A program made the position numbers and the translations under genes. Under the pieces are notes generated by a model, which saw only the letters and a list, made by a program, of their open reading frames with translations, ran no database searches and was not told where the DNA came from. Below, in pieces: positions 1-8,883 of a stretch of DNA of 55,120 nucleotides. The stretch's first letter is position 1. Each line of letters starts with the position of its first letter. Origin of the DNA: Vulcanisaeta distributa JCM 11217. GTDB lineage: Archaea; Thermoproteota; Thermoprotei; Thermoproteales; Thermocladiaceae. The stretch covers positions 1 to 55,120 of the forward strand of contig NZ_BBBJ01000013.1 of assembly GCF_001316005.1 (NCBI RefSeq), written 5' to 3'.

Positions 1-80
1 TCATGCTCATAACCAATCACGGACTTAGAGACCTCCCTCAATAGTTTATCCACAATCTGCTTAGTATCAATCGCCTTCAT
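1..80 (-). CDS. MoxR-type AAA+ ATPase, N-terminal fragment at window edge
   Basis: Only the first 26 codons are inside the window, starting at the ATG whose complement is at 78-80 and running off the left edge. The residues (MKAIDTKQIVDKLLREV, then SVIGYEHE) fit the start of MoxR ATPases, where a short helix precedes a conserved V(I/V)G.E segment just before the Walker A region. MoxR proteins are AAA+ chaperone-like ATPases that commonly sit beside DUF58, transglutaminase and DUF4129 genes; here a transglutaminase-like gene lies immediately upstream on the same strand, 44 nt away, and a DUF4129-like gene is divergent. That context is the main support. The ATPase motifs themselves lie outside the window. 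Confidence 0.55.
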   Translation of the reverse strand, partial: MKAIDTKQIVDKLLREVSKSVIGYEH

Positions 81-124
81 TATTATTTACCTAAAATCAA
101 TGAAAATGCGCGCATATTTTAAAC

Positions 125-1373
125 TCAACGCGCCCTCACATGGCTTATTAACACGTATATTAAGTAACCAATTATCCAGGGTAAAACAAGCACTAATCCG
201 ATGATCACCGAAGACCCTATGTTTGCCAAGCCCATGTTAATTGCTGGCTTACCAGGGATTGGGTATGGCGTGAACATAACCCATCCATTAACAAATGATT
301 CATCCCATAAAATATTCGTTCCCGAACTAAAGACATAGATGTTACCGCCATAGCTAACACCATAAAAGCCAAGAACTACCCTGGTCGGTATACCGTAGCT
401 TCTCAATACTGTCATCGCAAGCACGGTAAAGTCAATAATCGAACCCTTACCAGTACTAGGTAGGTTGTTGGGACCCACGGAATACGCGACAACCCTGTAT
501 CTACCACTTGTTAATACGTAGAATACCCTGTTAACTACTGTAATTGGATTACTCGATTCCTCAACGCCGAATATCTTTGCGATTATTGAATTCGGTAAAG
601 TAATTCCTGCAGGCCCCCCCAAATACTCAATTGCATACAGAAGGTTGGGATTATAAACGCTCATAATCTTCCTGCAAACATATACGGTGTAATTTGCCTC
701 AGTGATTGGGGATTCAGCAACAACCACATCTCCTGGCTCAAGCAATGTTAATTCTGTTTGTGGGTATACGCTTATTATTGATACGTTACTTACGAAATAC
801 GATACTGGCGGCTGCGTATTAACAATGATGGGGGGATTGGCACAACACTCATAGGCTCATAAAATGTCACATTAACTGAATACTGGGTACAGTCATAACC
901 ATCGCTAAACCATATGGTTAAAGGTGGCTTTGTACTATTAATGCTTACTAATGTCAATGTATTCACCAGAGTCCCATTGTTATACTCATTAAATACTAAG
1001 TACCTTAGATAAATGGGTACTTCAGACTGAGCAACAGCCTCAAAGGCCGTGTAATTACCTGGCATCAATACCGTGGGTATTGACACGGATTCATAGGCAA
1101 TAATTGGTATGAAGTAGCCCATGAATAACGAGTGACTTATTAGACCATGATACGTACCAATATACGTCAGATTACCTACCTAAGCAAGCCCGCGAAAACA
1201 CCCTCATAAGCATTCTGTGGAGCCATTAAATAACCCGTGGCATTGCTAAAGGATACTTGATAAACCGTGATTGAGAATGCACTACCAATATACGTTATTG
1301 ATGCGTTGATGGGTATGGATGAGGAATTTCCCTGTAACAACTCAAGCAGCAAAAGCATTATTAACAAACCCAT
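125..1373 (-). CDS. Transglutaminase-like membrane protein (two apparent frameshifts)
   Basis: I join three reading-frame pieces into one protein of about 416 residues. The start at 1373 gives a signal-like segment (MGLLIMLLLLELLQG). A base seems missing at 1179-1180 (CC for CCC), and the G run 830-835 is one short of in-frame, splitting the rest. The C-terminal third has a transglutaminase-core pattern, DFTVLAMTVLRSYGIPTRVV followed by LGFYG, then WDESFVNGWVMFTPYP, and ends with a membrane helix and HVRAR. The usual catalytic Cys just before DFT is replaced (GKGSIIDFT), and the usual His-Trp pair reads NGW, so catalysis is doubtful. Such proteins accompany MoxR ATPases, and one follows downstream. 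The start lies only 19 nt from the divergent DUF4129-like gene, so promoters overlap the opposite coding starts. Confidence 0.7.
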
Positions 1374-1392
1374 CTCATTAATATTGCTAATA

Positions 1393-2310
1393 ATGCTAAT
1401 TAATAAATCATTAGCACTCAGGATAATAGTTCTTACATTCACCTTATTATCTATCTTCTTATTTTCATCAATCAATGCGTTAGGAAATACGTACGTTGGC
1501 TTCTATACGGTCATTAATTGGCCCGTAATAAGCATATCGTTAATTAACGGCACATACACAAACAATGGCATAGTCATAGTGATAGCGCCAGGAACGCCAG
1601 GTAGGGGTTACACGGTATTTACGGGCGTAGGCCTAATAGGCGGTAATTACCTACTAATTAATGGTGTTATGTATGCCAATGGTACGATAGCCATTGCCGA
1701 GTCAATACCGATAAACGCGTCAATAAACCTAAGCACCGTCAATAATAAGGCCATTACGCAATTAGGCATTAACGTTACCACATATCCCTCGGATTACGAA
1801 GTAATTGGTCAACGAACATACCACATAGGTCAATTAGAGAGGGAATATTCAATTAATACTGTGATAAATAGTAGCGCGTTGGTGGCCCATGGTAAGCAAT
1901 TGGGCGGTGTAGTATCTAATTCTGGTAAAGTAAGTAATACGAGTAAGGAGACGCAGGGTAATTACGTAATTACTTATGCTGTGATTGATTCCTCATTGAT
2001 CGCGACGACGGCCCTAATCACATTGCTAATTATATCGCCATTACTCAAGTATCAGGTATTTGATGATAGGGAGTGCATCGATGATTTATTTACGAAGCTC
2101 GTAAGAAGGCTTGGTGTTGAGGACCCATCATTAACCCATAGGGATATTCGCAATTACCTAACGAGAAGCTTTAGGGTTAATAATGACTACGTTGATAGGC
2201 TGATTAATTACTATGAAGTTGCCATCTATGGAAATAGGCCCATTAAATGTGAGGAATTTAAGAAGGTGATTAGGGAAATTCTTAATGCAGGTGCTCGTGG
2301 GAGGGATTGA
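1393..2310 (+). CDS. Membrane protein with C-terminal DUF4129-like domain
   Basis: This 306-residue protein begins at the ATG at 1393, giving a signal anchor (LALRIIVLTFTLLSIFLFSS). An extracytoplasmic region of about 190 residues rich in Asn, Ser and Thr sequons follows, then a second membrane helix (LIATTALITLLIISPL). A cytoplasmic tail of about 80 residues, with LGVEDPSLTHRDIRNYL and LINYYEVAIYGNRP, resembles the DUF4129 domain often fused to or found beside transglutaminase-like proteins. An earlier in-frame ATG at 1267 would add hydrophilic residues before the signal and overlap the divergent gene, so I prefer 1393. It is divergent from the transglutaminase-like gene and overlaps the RNase HII start. 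Function is unknown; a cell-surface role together with MoxR is inference. Confidence 0.6.
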   Translation: MLINKSLALRIIVLTFTLLSIFLFSSINALGNTYVGFYTVINWPVISISLINGTYTNNGIVIVIAPGTPGRGYTVFTGVGLIGGNYLLINGVMYANGTIAIAESIPINASINLSTVNNKAITQLGINVTTYPSDYEVIGQRTYHIGQLEREYSINTVINSSALVAHGKQLGGVVSNSGKVSNTSKETQGNYVITYAVIDSSLIATTALITLLIISPLLKYQVFDDRECIDDLFTKLVRRLGVEDPSLTHRDIRNYLTRSFRVNNDYVDRLINYYEVAIYGNRPIKCEEFKKVIREILNAGARGRD

Positions 2311-2943
2311 TGAGGCTGGTAGGGGGGGGCCCGTCATTGGCCCATGGTTATGGCAATAGCCGTTACAAACGACATGAATAAGTTAAAGGCGATTGGTGTT
2401 AGGGATTCCAAGGAACTGAGTCCGGCAGGTAGGGCTCGCCTATTTTCAATTCTTAAATCAACGCTAAACTACATCGACTATGAGATAATAGAACCCAGGA
2501 TTATCGACGATTATGTATACATGAACGCCCTAAACATACTTGAGGCTGAAATAGCCATTAAATTAATCAACAGGGCATTGAGCAATGCAGCACTTCAGAT
2601 AGTGTATATTGACTCACCCGACCCAAGACCCGAGAGGTTTAGGGACATGGTCAAGAGAGGCATTACGGGCAATGTCGAGGTTGTGGCTATGAATAATGCC
2701 GACAAGTTAATACCTGTGGTATCTGCCGCGAGTATAGTGGCTAAGGTAATTAGGGACTCAATAATTAAGGAATTACATAGGGAATATGGAGACTTCGGCA
2801 GTGGTTATCCAAGTGATCCGAGGACCACGGCATTTCTCAGGGATTGGGTTAGAAATCACGGTGATTTACCGCCTATCGTTAGGAGGAGTTGGTCCACGGT
2901 AAGGAGGTTACTTAGTAATGACTTGGATAGGTACTTATCATGA
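2285..2943 (+). CDS. rnhB: Ribonuclease HII (apparent frameshift near the N-terminus)
   Basis: RNase HII cleaves the RNA strand of RNA-DNA hybrids and removes single ribonucleotides from DNA. The start at 2285 reads MQVLVGGIDEAGRG, the family's N-terminal signature with the first catalytic Asp and Glu. Further along are YIDSPDPRPERF, SAASIVAKVIRDS and EYGDFGSGYPSDPRT, all typical of archaeal RNase HII. The family motif GRGPVIGPMV is disturbed in two ways: the G run 2322-2329 is eight long and codes an extra Gly, and the C run at 2341-2343 is one base short, moving the rest into another frame that opens with ATG at 2344. The real protein is about 220 residues. It overlaps the previous gene by 26 nt, suggesting co-transcription. 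Confidence 0.88.
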
Positions 2944-2992
2944 CCGTAACTCATTAAGTATAAATACCCAGGGGGGGATTATTAACTAACCA

Positions 2993-3241
2993 ATGAGGAC
3001 AAGCTTAATGGTTGCGATAATTGGATTGGTGTTTATGATTATTGGGTTCGCCTTATCCGCAATAGCCAATAACGTATTACTCTCATCATCATTATTCATA
3101 ATAGGCTTCCTACTCAATATTCTGGGCATACTAATGATAAATAGGGATATTGAGAACCTACTCGTTAAGCTGGAGATGGAGAGTAATAAGCCAAGTCCAG
3201 ACGACATTAAAAGAAGGCCTCTTAGAAAACCAAGGAGGTGA
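2993..3241 (+). CDS. Small two-helix membrane protein
   Basis: An 82-residue protein with two hydrophobic helices (LMVAIIGLVFMIIGFALSAI, and SSSLFIIGFLLNILGILMI) and a basic C-terminal tail ending RRPLRKPRR. I do not recognise the family. It starts 49 nt after RNase HII stops, and a run of seven G lies about 20 nt before the ATG. The two-helix hairpin and the positive tail suggest both termini face the cytoplasm. A 14-nt palindrome follows its stop codon. The antisense frame across the same bases looks like a shadow of this hydrophobic coding. Confidence is limited because the gene is short and lacks a known domain. Confidence 0.55.
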   Translation: MRTSLMVAIIGLVFMIIGFALSAIANNVLLSSSLFIIGFLLNILGILMINRDIENLLVKLEMESNKPSPDDIKRRPLRKPRR

Positions 3242-3244
3242 TTG

Positions 3245-3258
3245 GCCTAACGTTAGGC
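3245..3258. repeat. 14-nt perfect palindrome after a small gene
   Basis: GCCTAACGTTAGGC is a perfect palindrome four bases past the stop of the small membrane protein and about 80 nt before the ParA-like gene. It has no loop, so a protein-binding site is more likely than a terminator hairpin. Chance occurrence is possible. Confidence 0.3.
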
Positions 3259-3338
3259 TTTACATACGTCTTTTGATCATCAACTTTTGGTAATTTTTAT
3301 TTACTAACTTAATAGACATTTATGTAGTTGGTGATTCT

Positions 3339-4145
3339 GTGAAAACGATACTAATAACGAGCGGCACGAAGGGTGGCACGGGTAAGACCACGATAGCCGT
3401 TAACATGGCCGTAATACTAGCCTATGAATTAAGGAGTAAGGCTCAATACCCCGTCGTACTCATTGACCTCGGCCTAGATAGTGGCACAGCGACCTTGTTA
3501 ATGCTCGGCAACGTTGAGGAAAGAATGCCCTATACATTGGCCGACTACTTCATGGGTAAGATACCTGACCCACTCTCCACATTCTACGTGAAGACTTGGC
3601 AAATCGATAGCGACACATTCAAGCTAGTATTCACTGCATCCCTCAGTCAATATCCAAGCCAGGTCAGAATTGATAGGTACCTCCTCCGAGGCTTATTAAA
3701 TGCTGTGGAGGCTATTTCACCACTATACGTTATAATCGATACACCAGCCCTTGGGCTTTCCTACGATACATTAATAACATTGCTTGAGGTCAGCACCAAC
3801 GCCATACTAATTGCAATACCTGACCACAGTAGTTTAAGGGCCGTTGGTAATGTGGTTAATTTAATGCGTGATTTAAAGGCAAGTAATAAGTTACTAAAGC
3901 CAATATTGAATATGCTGAATATCAAGTACCCAGTGGATGCACTGAGTGGTTATCCATGGACGAAACTCCTCAGGGATATAGTTGGTATTGAGCCCCCCCA
4001 CGTGATTCCATACGACGACCTATTCCCAATAGTTAGGCAGGCACTGGAGATAGAGAGCCTTAAGTTATCATTCTATGAGTCGCCAGCCCTAGACTCAATT
4101 TTCAAGTACATAGATTATTTAATGGAGACAGCACCACCAGGCTAG
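3339..4145 (+). CDS. ParA/MinD-family P-loop ATPase
   Basis: This 268-residue protein carries the deviant Walker A motif SGTKGGTGKTTIAVNMA near its N-terminus, a Walker A' at VVLIDLGLDSGTAT, and a Walker B-like VIIDTPALGLSYDT. These define the SIMIBI class ATPases that dimerise on ATP (ParA, MinD, Soj and the pilus-localising TadZ/CpaE type). The start is GTG at 3339. It converges on a gene for a TadC/FlaJ-type membrane platform protein, with two bases between the stop codons. TadZ-type ATPases localise pilus machinery, so a role with that partner is possible, but no secretion ATPase is visible here and the two genes are not in one operon. A plasmid-type ParA is less likely, as no ParB partner is seen. 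Confidence 0.8.
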   Translation: MKTILITSGTKGGTGKTTIAVNMAVILAYELRSKAQYPVVLIDLGLDSGTATLLMLGNVEERMPYTLADYFMGKIPDPLSTFYVKTWQIDSDTFKLVFTASLSQYPSQVRIDRYLLRGLLNAVEAISPLYVIIDTPALGLSYDTLITLLEVSTNAILIAIPDHSSLRAVGNVVNLMRDLKASNKLLKPILNMLNIKYPVDALSGYPWTKLLRDIVGIEPPHVIPYDDLFPIVRQALEIESLKLSFYESPALDSIFKYIDYLMETAPPG

Positions 4146-4147
4146 GC

Positions 4148-6010
4148 TTAGTATGGCACACTCGTTGATGGCGTCGACATTGCTCCAAACAACGCATTTG
4201 CTAGGAATGGCGACATCGCATAGACGAGAACCACCATCAACGTCAACACCACAGCATGCCTAAACCCAAGGGATAACTCACCCTCACCGAGTTTCCCAGC
4301 TATCAATCCCATTATGAATGAGTCAATAGTTATTGTGAAGGAGAATGAGGTAGCTAATAAATTGATTAATGGGTTGGACGCGGGTCCGCCAGCAGCAACG
4401 CCTCCTGGACCTACCCTGGTGACTATGGCAACCACGGAGAATATCAAAACCACCAATGTAACTATTAAAATGACGGCGCCAATGTAAGGGACGTACCTCA
4501 GAGGCCTCAACCTAGCTCTCATGTTCTCCTGGACACTCACTATTGATGATGCGAAGCTTGCGAGCATATCGAGGACCTGCGGTGATGCACCACCAAGGTC
4601 TATAGTCTCAGTAAGTAGGAATGTGAAGACCTTTGAGTAGTAACTGTGTAGTTTGGGCATTATTGACGATAAAACCTCCCTAATTGGTACACCATACCTA
4701 ATCTGCCTAACCATGGTATCCAAGTACTTATCAAAGGCGCCATACCTCCTGGTATACCTCAGGGTCTCAAAGGTCTTCTCAGGCGTGAAACCGCTCTTCC
4801 TTAATTCAGTCACATCCCTAAGGAACTCGGCATACTCCCTATCAATCTCCCACCTCTCACCAACAACCTTCATTGAGTAAATGGCAGTTGGTACAAAGGA
4901 TAGGGCAAGGGTTATTCCAAAAATTACCGTGAAGTCCAGGGGTATTGGCAAGCCATGAATGTAAATTCTATTACTTAAATCCCTATGGAAGAGCATTACG
5001 TATTCGAGGACGCCTAGCACAGCGGCTACGGCCATTGACGCGCCAGCCCACTTATAAGGCCTGTAATCAGTGTATGGTGATCTAAAGGCCGATACCTCAC
5101 CTAGGTATATGAATGCTATGGATATTGCAGGCACGACGAATAGACCGAACATGTAGTTAGAGTTTATCGCCTGCATGAAGGCTGCATACCTATTACCGAA
5201 GGGCGTCACGGCTTGTGCCAGGTAAAGCACGTCTAAGCCGATCAGGAGTATTGCCGCCGAGCCTATGTAGCTCTCCATAAGCATTCCAAGGAACTCGGCG
5301 GCCCTATTCATGCGCTCAATGGCATTACTAACAATGTCATGAAGCCTAGTGTTTATGTAATGAACAACATCACCACCGGTCCTAACCGTGGTTATGTAAC
5401 CACTGATGAACTCCCTAAGCGTCCTACTCTCTATCACTGACGATACGTTTGATAAAGCCGTCAATGGATCCTCACCAAAGACCTTAAACCTAATGTAAGC
5501 CCACCTGGCCACCTTACCCATAACCTCAAGTATCTTCGCCTCAGCAATCCTCTCCACAGCCCTGAACACTGAAAGCCCTGAGTTCGTTATCGCGGAGACG
5601 TAAGCCACAAAAAACGGCAATTCGGTGTCAACCTTAAAGGCAAGGTCGCTCGCCGTTATCCTCGGCATTCCAATCATCATTTCATACACGATTAAGGGCA
5701 TGAATATGAGAACGACACCCATTATTATCAAGACAAGGTCCCTAATACCATATTGTGTTGAGAATAGGAGTTTCATTTTAAGTAGTATCAGTGCGTTGTT
5801 CAGGTTAAGCATTATAAGAAGGACGCCCAGTGGAGCAGTTATTGCAAGCATTATTGTTGTTATGAATAAAACCCTCGCCAGGTAACGTTCAGGGCTTGTG
5901 AATGATAATGATGATGCAAGGCTTTTCTCAATCCTCTCGTAAACTTTCGTGTTCCTCAACCTTAGTATTAATGGTCCCATCACTGATAATGCAAGTTCGT
6001 CTAGGTCCAC
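4148..6010 (-). CDS. Type II secretion system F-domain (TadC/FlaJ-like) membrane protein
   Basis: A 620-residue polytopic protein with two copies of the T2SSF-type four-helix cytoplasmic domain. The first is around residues 130-260 (TELPFFVAYVSAITNSGLSV, then SGYITTVRTGGDV) and the second around 390-510 (EFLRDVTELRKSGFTPEKTF, then LTETIDLGGASPQVL). Each is flanked by membrane helices, and the last third holds several more. This architecture is that of the archaeal platform protein of type IV pilus-like systems (FlaJ/ArlJ, TadC). The partner motor ATPase and pilins are not in the window. The gene is convergent with the ParA-like gene. It is intact, without frameshift or long G runs. I cannot tell which archaellum, adhesion or DNA-uptake system it serves. 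Confidence 0.85.
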   Translation of the reverse strand: MDLDELALSVMGPLILRLRNTKVYERIEKSLASSLSFTSPERYLARVLFITTIMLAITAPLGVLLIMLNLNNALILLKMKLLFSTQYGIRDLVLIIMGVVLIFMPLIVYEMMIGMPRITASDLAFKVDTELPFFVAYVSAITNSGLSVFRAVERIAEAKILEVMGKVARWAYIRFKVFGEDPLTALSNVSSVIESRTLREFISGYITTVRTGGDVVHYINTRLHDIVSNAIERMNRAAEFLGMLMESYIGSAAILLIGLDVLYLAQAVTPFGNRYAAFMQAINSNYMFGLFVVPAISIAFIYLGEVSAFRSPYTDYRPYKWAGASMAVAAVLGVLEYVMLFHRDLSNRIYIHGLPIPLDFTVIFGITLALSFVPTAIYSMKVVGERWEIDREYAEFLRDVTELRKSGFTPEKTFETLRYTRRYGAFDKYLDTMVRQIRYGVPIREVLSSIMPKLHSYYSKVFTFLLTETIDLGGASPQVLDMLASFASSIVSVQENMRARLRPLRYVPYIGAVILIVTLVVLIFSVVAIVTRVGPGGVAAGGPASNPLINLLATSFSFTITIDSFIMGLIAGKLGEGELSLGFRHAVVLTLMVVLVYAMSPFLANALFGAMSTPSTSVPY

Positions 6011-6046
6011 ATTCTATTCTATAATTTCAACTTTATAAACTTACCT

Positions 6047-6656
6047 CTACATGAAATGCGTCAACGCGTGAATAATTATGTAAACCGCGAAGGCCATTAT
6101 GCCCAACGCCGAGACAAGCTTAACCGCAAAATCAACCCTGGAACCACCATAAACCTTACCAACATAAACAGCGTATGGAAAAACAAAGACCCAAATAAGT
6201 ATCGCCGTGAACAAGCCAGCTATGCTGAAAATGCCGAAGATACTCATGAATGATAGACCCGCCGTGAGCCACCAAAAGACTTGATACGGATTCGTCAAAC
6301 CCATGGAAACACCCATGAAGTAATTAAGGAACACAGACCTATTACCACCGGAACTCCTAGGAGAGAATGTGGACTTGAGAATCGACACGGCTAGGTAAAT
6401 CATCACAGCAAAGCCAATGAAGTATAGGTAATACACGTAATGACCCAAAACCCTGGAGAAGAAGTACGTAATAACCATGAGAATGCCATCGGCAGACATA
6501 GCCCCCCCAAGACCAACACTTGTGCCATGAATCGGCGAACGCGTAGCTCAGCAGCAATTAATGCATTCATAGGGCCAGGGGGGGAACAGCAAGGAGAAAT
6601 CCAAATACCATCCCAAGCACAAAATCATAAAACTGCTGAAACATTGCAAAAGCCAT
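6047..6656 (-). CDS. LysE/RhtB-family exporter (two apparent frameshifts)
   Basis: The C-terminal 150 residues form an open frame with GVSMGLTNPYQVFWWLTAG, a LysE-family signature, and four to five membrane helices. The N-terminal part is in other frames. From the ATG at 6656 one reads MAFAMFQQFYDF, then VFGFLLAVPPGPMNALIAAE if the G run 6578-6584 had one more base; PGPMNAL is the family's PGP motif. A further base appears missing at 6534-6535. The C run 6502-6508 adds an extra Gly in GLGGAMSADG. LysE-type proteins export amino acids or related metabolites across the membrane; the substrate here is unknown. With the frames restored the protein is about 203 residues, the usual length for the family. 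Confidence 0.72.
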
Positions 6657-6696
6657 TAGCGCCTAAAATTAAAAATTGCGCATGAATTCTAAGTTA

Positions 6697-6748
6697 AGAT
6701 GATGAGGATAGACCCGGCAGACCATGAAGAATACTTGACCGACTGACC
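6697..6748 (+). ncRNA. Candidate box C/D sRNA
   Basis: The intergenic stretch has the order expected of an archaeal C/D guide RNA: a perfect C box ATGATGA (6699-6705), a 12-nt stretch (6706-6717), a D'-like CAGA (6718-6721), two bases, a C'-like ATGAAGA (6724-6730), another 12-nt stretch (6731-6742) and a D box CTGA (6743-6746). Short complementary TTA and TAA lie just outside. The two 12-nt guide regions and the overall length of about 50 nt fit the family. D' and C' deviate from consensus, and I could not confirm rRNA or tRNA targets. It lies between a LysE-type gene and tRNA-Lys. Confidence 0.5.
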
Positions 6749-6864
6749 CTAATAGCATTATGAATTAATTCACCTATAAGAATCCTTTCTTTTCTAACTA
6801 ATCAAAATCCCTACTCCCATTAAATTCGGTACAAAGAACATAAAGGAGGAAAACGAAATATTAG

Positions 6865-6939
<75 letters not shown>

Positions 6940-7019
6940 GTTTCGACTGATTTTCTCTGATTTAAAAGCATTTTTCTAGGGTCTTCGTAGTTATTGCGTA
7001 TTTTTAGTGCTTTGCTTAA

Positions 7020-8125
7020 ATGATTAAACTGGGGGGGATTATGGCTTTGATGAGGCTTGTCTTAATACTCGTATTGATTATCGTCGCAGCCTTATCTATG
7101 AGCTCGTATGCGCAGGATTGGTACGTAGCTATAAATTCGAGTCAGGTCTCTGTCGTTGTTTCACCAACGAACTCAACCTACATCCTCAATGTGATTGGTG
7201 AGGCTAGGTGTTGTGTATATGCCGAGGTTTATGAATTAACCTATCAACCTCTTATTAATGAGCTGGCGAGCTTGGCTCAGAGGGGGGGTGTTGAGGTTTA
7301 CGTGGTTTTGTCAGGCAATGTATATGGCGGGGGGGTACCTGAGGAGGAGTACTCAGCCGTTAATGAGTTAATTAGTTCTGGCGTCCATGTTTCGTTTAAT
7401 TATGGCTATGACTATGTACATAGTAAGGTCTTCGTTATTGATAATGAGACAGTGATAATAGGCTCAATAAACCCAACCTACTACGGCTTTGAGAGGGACC
7501 TGGCATTGACCTTGTGATTGATAACTCAAGCATTGCCCAGGTCTTCGCCAGGATAATACTCACTGATTACCATAATGAATCAATTACGCAAATTAATTAC
7601 CCAGGCATTGTGGTATCACCAATAAACTCAGGGGGGGAGTACCTAAAGGACTTACTTAGCCAGCCGGGAGCGCTTTACATGGCTATGGAGGAGCTCTACC
7701 CATCCTCAGGTATGTACAGCCTAATCCTGGCACACAATGATAGACTTATACTCGTTGGACAACACGCAGAGAATGAGGAGGCAGTCAATGAGTTAGGCGC
7801 GGTGATGGTTAGTGACCTAACGGCTAAGGCAATAGTCATTGGCAATTACGTGTATGTGGGCAGTGTGAACCTTGATTACAACTCAATAAATAGCAATAGG
7901 GAACTCGGAATAATAATCGAGAACCCACAGGTAGCCCAGGAAATAACCACAATAATACAGCAATGGTATGGCGAAACCAATACGCAAAAACAACAATCAA
8001 CGCCACAAACAAACTACACAGCACCGACACAAACCCTACTCCTACTAATACTAATTATATTAGTAATATACATGCTAAGATACGCAACAAGACCAAGAAG
8101 ACGAAGAAGAACACCAAGGCTATAA
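7020..8125 (+). CDS. Phospholipase D-like membrane-anchored protein (one apparent frameshift)
   Basis: The two frames join at 7510-7511, where CC for CCC drops one base. The merged protein is about 368 residues. It has a signal peptide (MRLVLILVLIIVAALSMSSY), two PLD-type half domains, and a C-terminal helix (TLLLLILIILVIYML) followed by an Arg-rich tail, so the body is outside the cell. The first half has an intact HKD motif, HSKVFVID followed by VIIGSINPTYYG. The second half has LTAKAIVIG, then VYVGSVNLDYNSINSNRELG; the His and Asp of HxK(x)4D are replaced, so activity may be lost or rest on a homodimer. Runs of seven G at 7031, 7291, 7329 and 7631 each add a Gly in frame. The start could be 7020 or 7041; a TATA-like element near 6995 favours 7020. 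Nuclease or lipase activity is not decidable. Confidence 0.78.
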
Positions 8126-8199
8126 GTCAATTAGCATAAGTCTAATATATCGGTTATACTCAGTGATTTATTAATTATTCTGAGGAATTTTATAGTGAT

Positions 8200-8883
8200 A
8201 TGCGTCTTGTTAAAAGTACGTGGATAGCTGACGCTAATATAAGTGCGGAGCTAATAAAGAAAAATTACTTCTGTCATGGCAAGAGAAGTGGCTTTAAATA
8301 TCAATGTGGTGATGAAATTTATGATTTAGAGACTATTAATGAGTCTATTAATTTATTAATGGAGTCCCTTAAACGAATACAGAGGTGGAATGTTTGGGAA
8401 ACATGGTGGATAGATAAACATAAGCAGGAATTGTTAAGAATCAGAGAAAATGTAAAAATGTTCAGAAAGAAATATGGTAAATCAATTGATAAGTTAATAA
8501 AGTTAATAGATGAGATCATAAATTATATCGATAAATTTCAGAGATATTGGATTGAAAAGGACATTAGCTATGAAATTAAAAATCTTGTAGATAGTTTAAT
8601 TAATGGAAAGTCTAAAGTCATTGTTAGAAAGACGAGTAATTCCTTAATAGTTAGTGTGCGCAGTAACCATATAACATTAACAATCATTAAACTTAAAAGA
8701 AGAGGCTTAATCGTTGAATTAACACTTAATGGATTTAATGGCAAAACGATGGTTATACCCGATATATTCAAAAGATTAATGAGCAAAAAAGAATACGAGG
8801 GATTCGTTAAAGAATTACTTAAAGCATTAAGAGGTGGCTTTGCAGAAACGGATGAAGGTGTAGATAAGGGCAAGCTAGAATGA
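8200..8883 (+). CDS. PaREP2b-family protein, N-terminal part
   Basis: A 227-residue, Lys- and Ile-rich protein. Its C-terminal half (IIKLKRRGLIVELTLNGFNG, then ELLKALRGGFAETDEGVDKG) resembles the PaREP2b paralogous family of Pyrobaculum and relatives as I remember it, a family of unknown function expanded in Thermoproteales. The first half is helical, with WETWWIDKHKQELL, and has no domain I know. In relatives the equivalent of GKLE is followed directly by M.TTQ.WQV, which here is the start of the next gene in another frame. The two frames overlap by four bases (ATGA). One extra A at 8878-8880 would fuse them. Base use is more A-rich than the neighbours, and no long G runs occur, which suits a separately acquired, mobile-type gene next to a tRNA. 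Confidence 0.6.
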   Translation: MRLVKSTWIADANISAELIKKNYFCHGKRSGFKYQCGDEIYDLETINESINLLMESLKRIQRWNVWETWWIDKHKQELLRIRENVKMFRKKYGKSIDKLIKLIDEIINYIDKFQRYWIEKDISYEIKNLVDSLINGKSKVIVRKTSNSLIVSVRSNHITLTIIKLKRRGLIVELTLNGFNGKTMVIPDIFKRLMSKKEYEGFVKELLKALRGGFAETDEGVDKGKLE

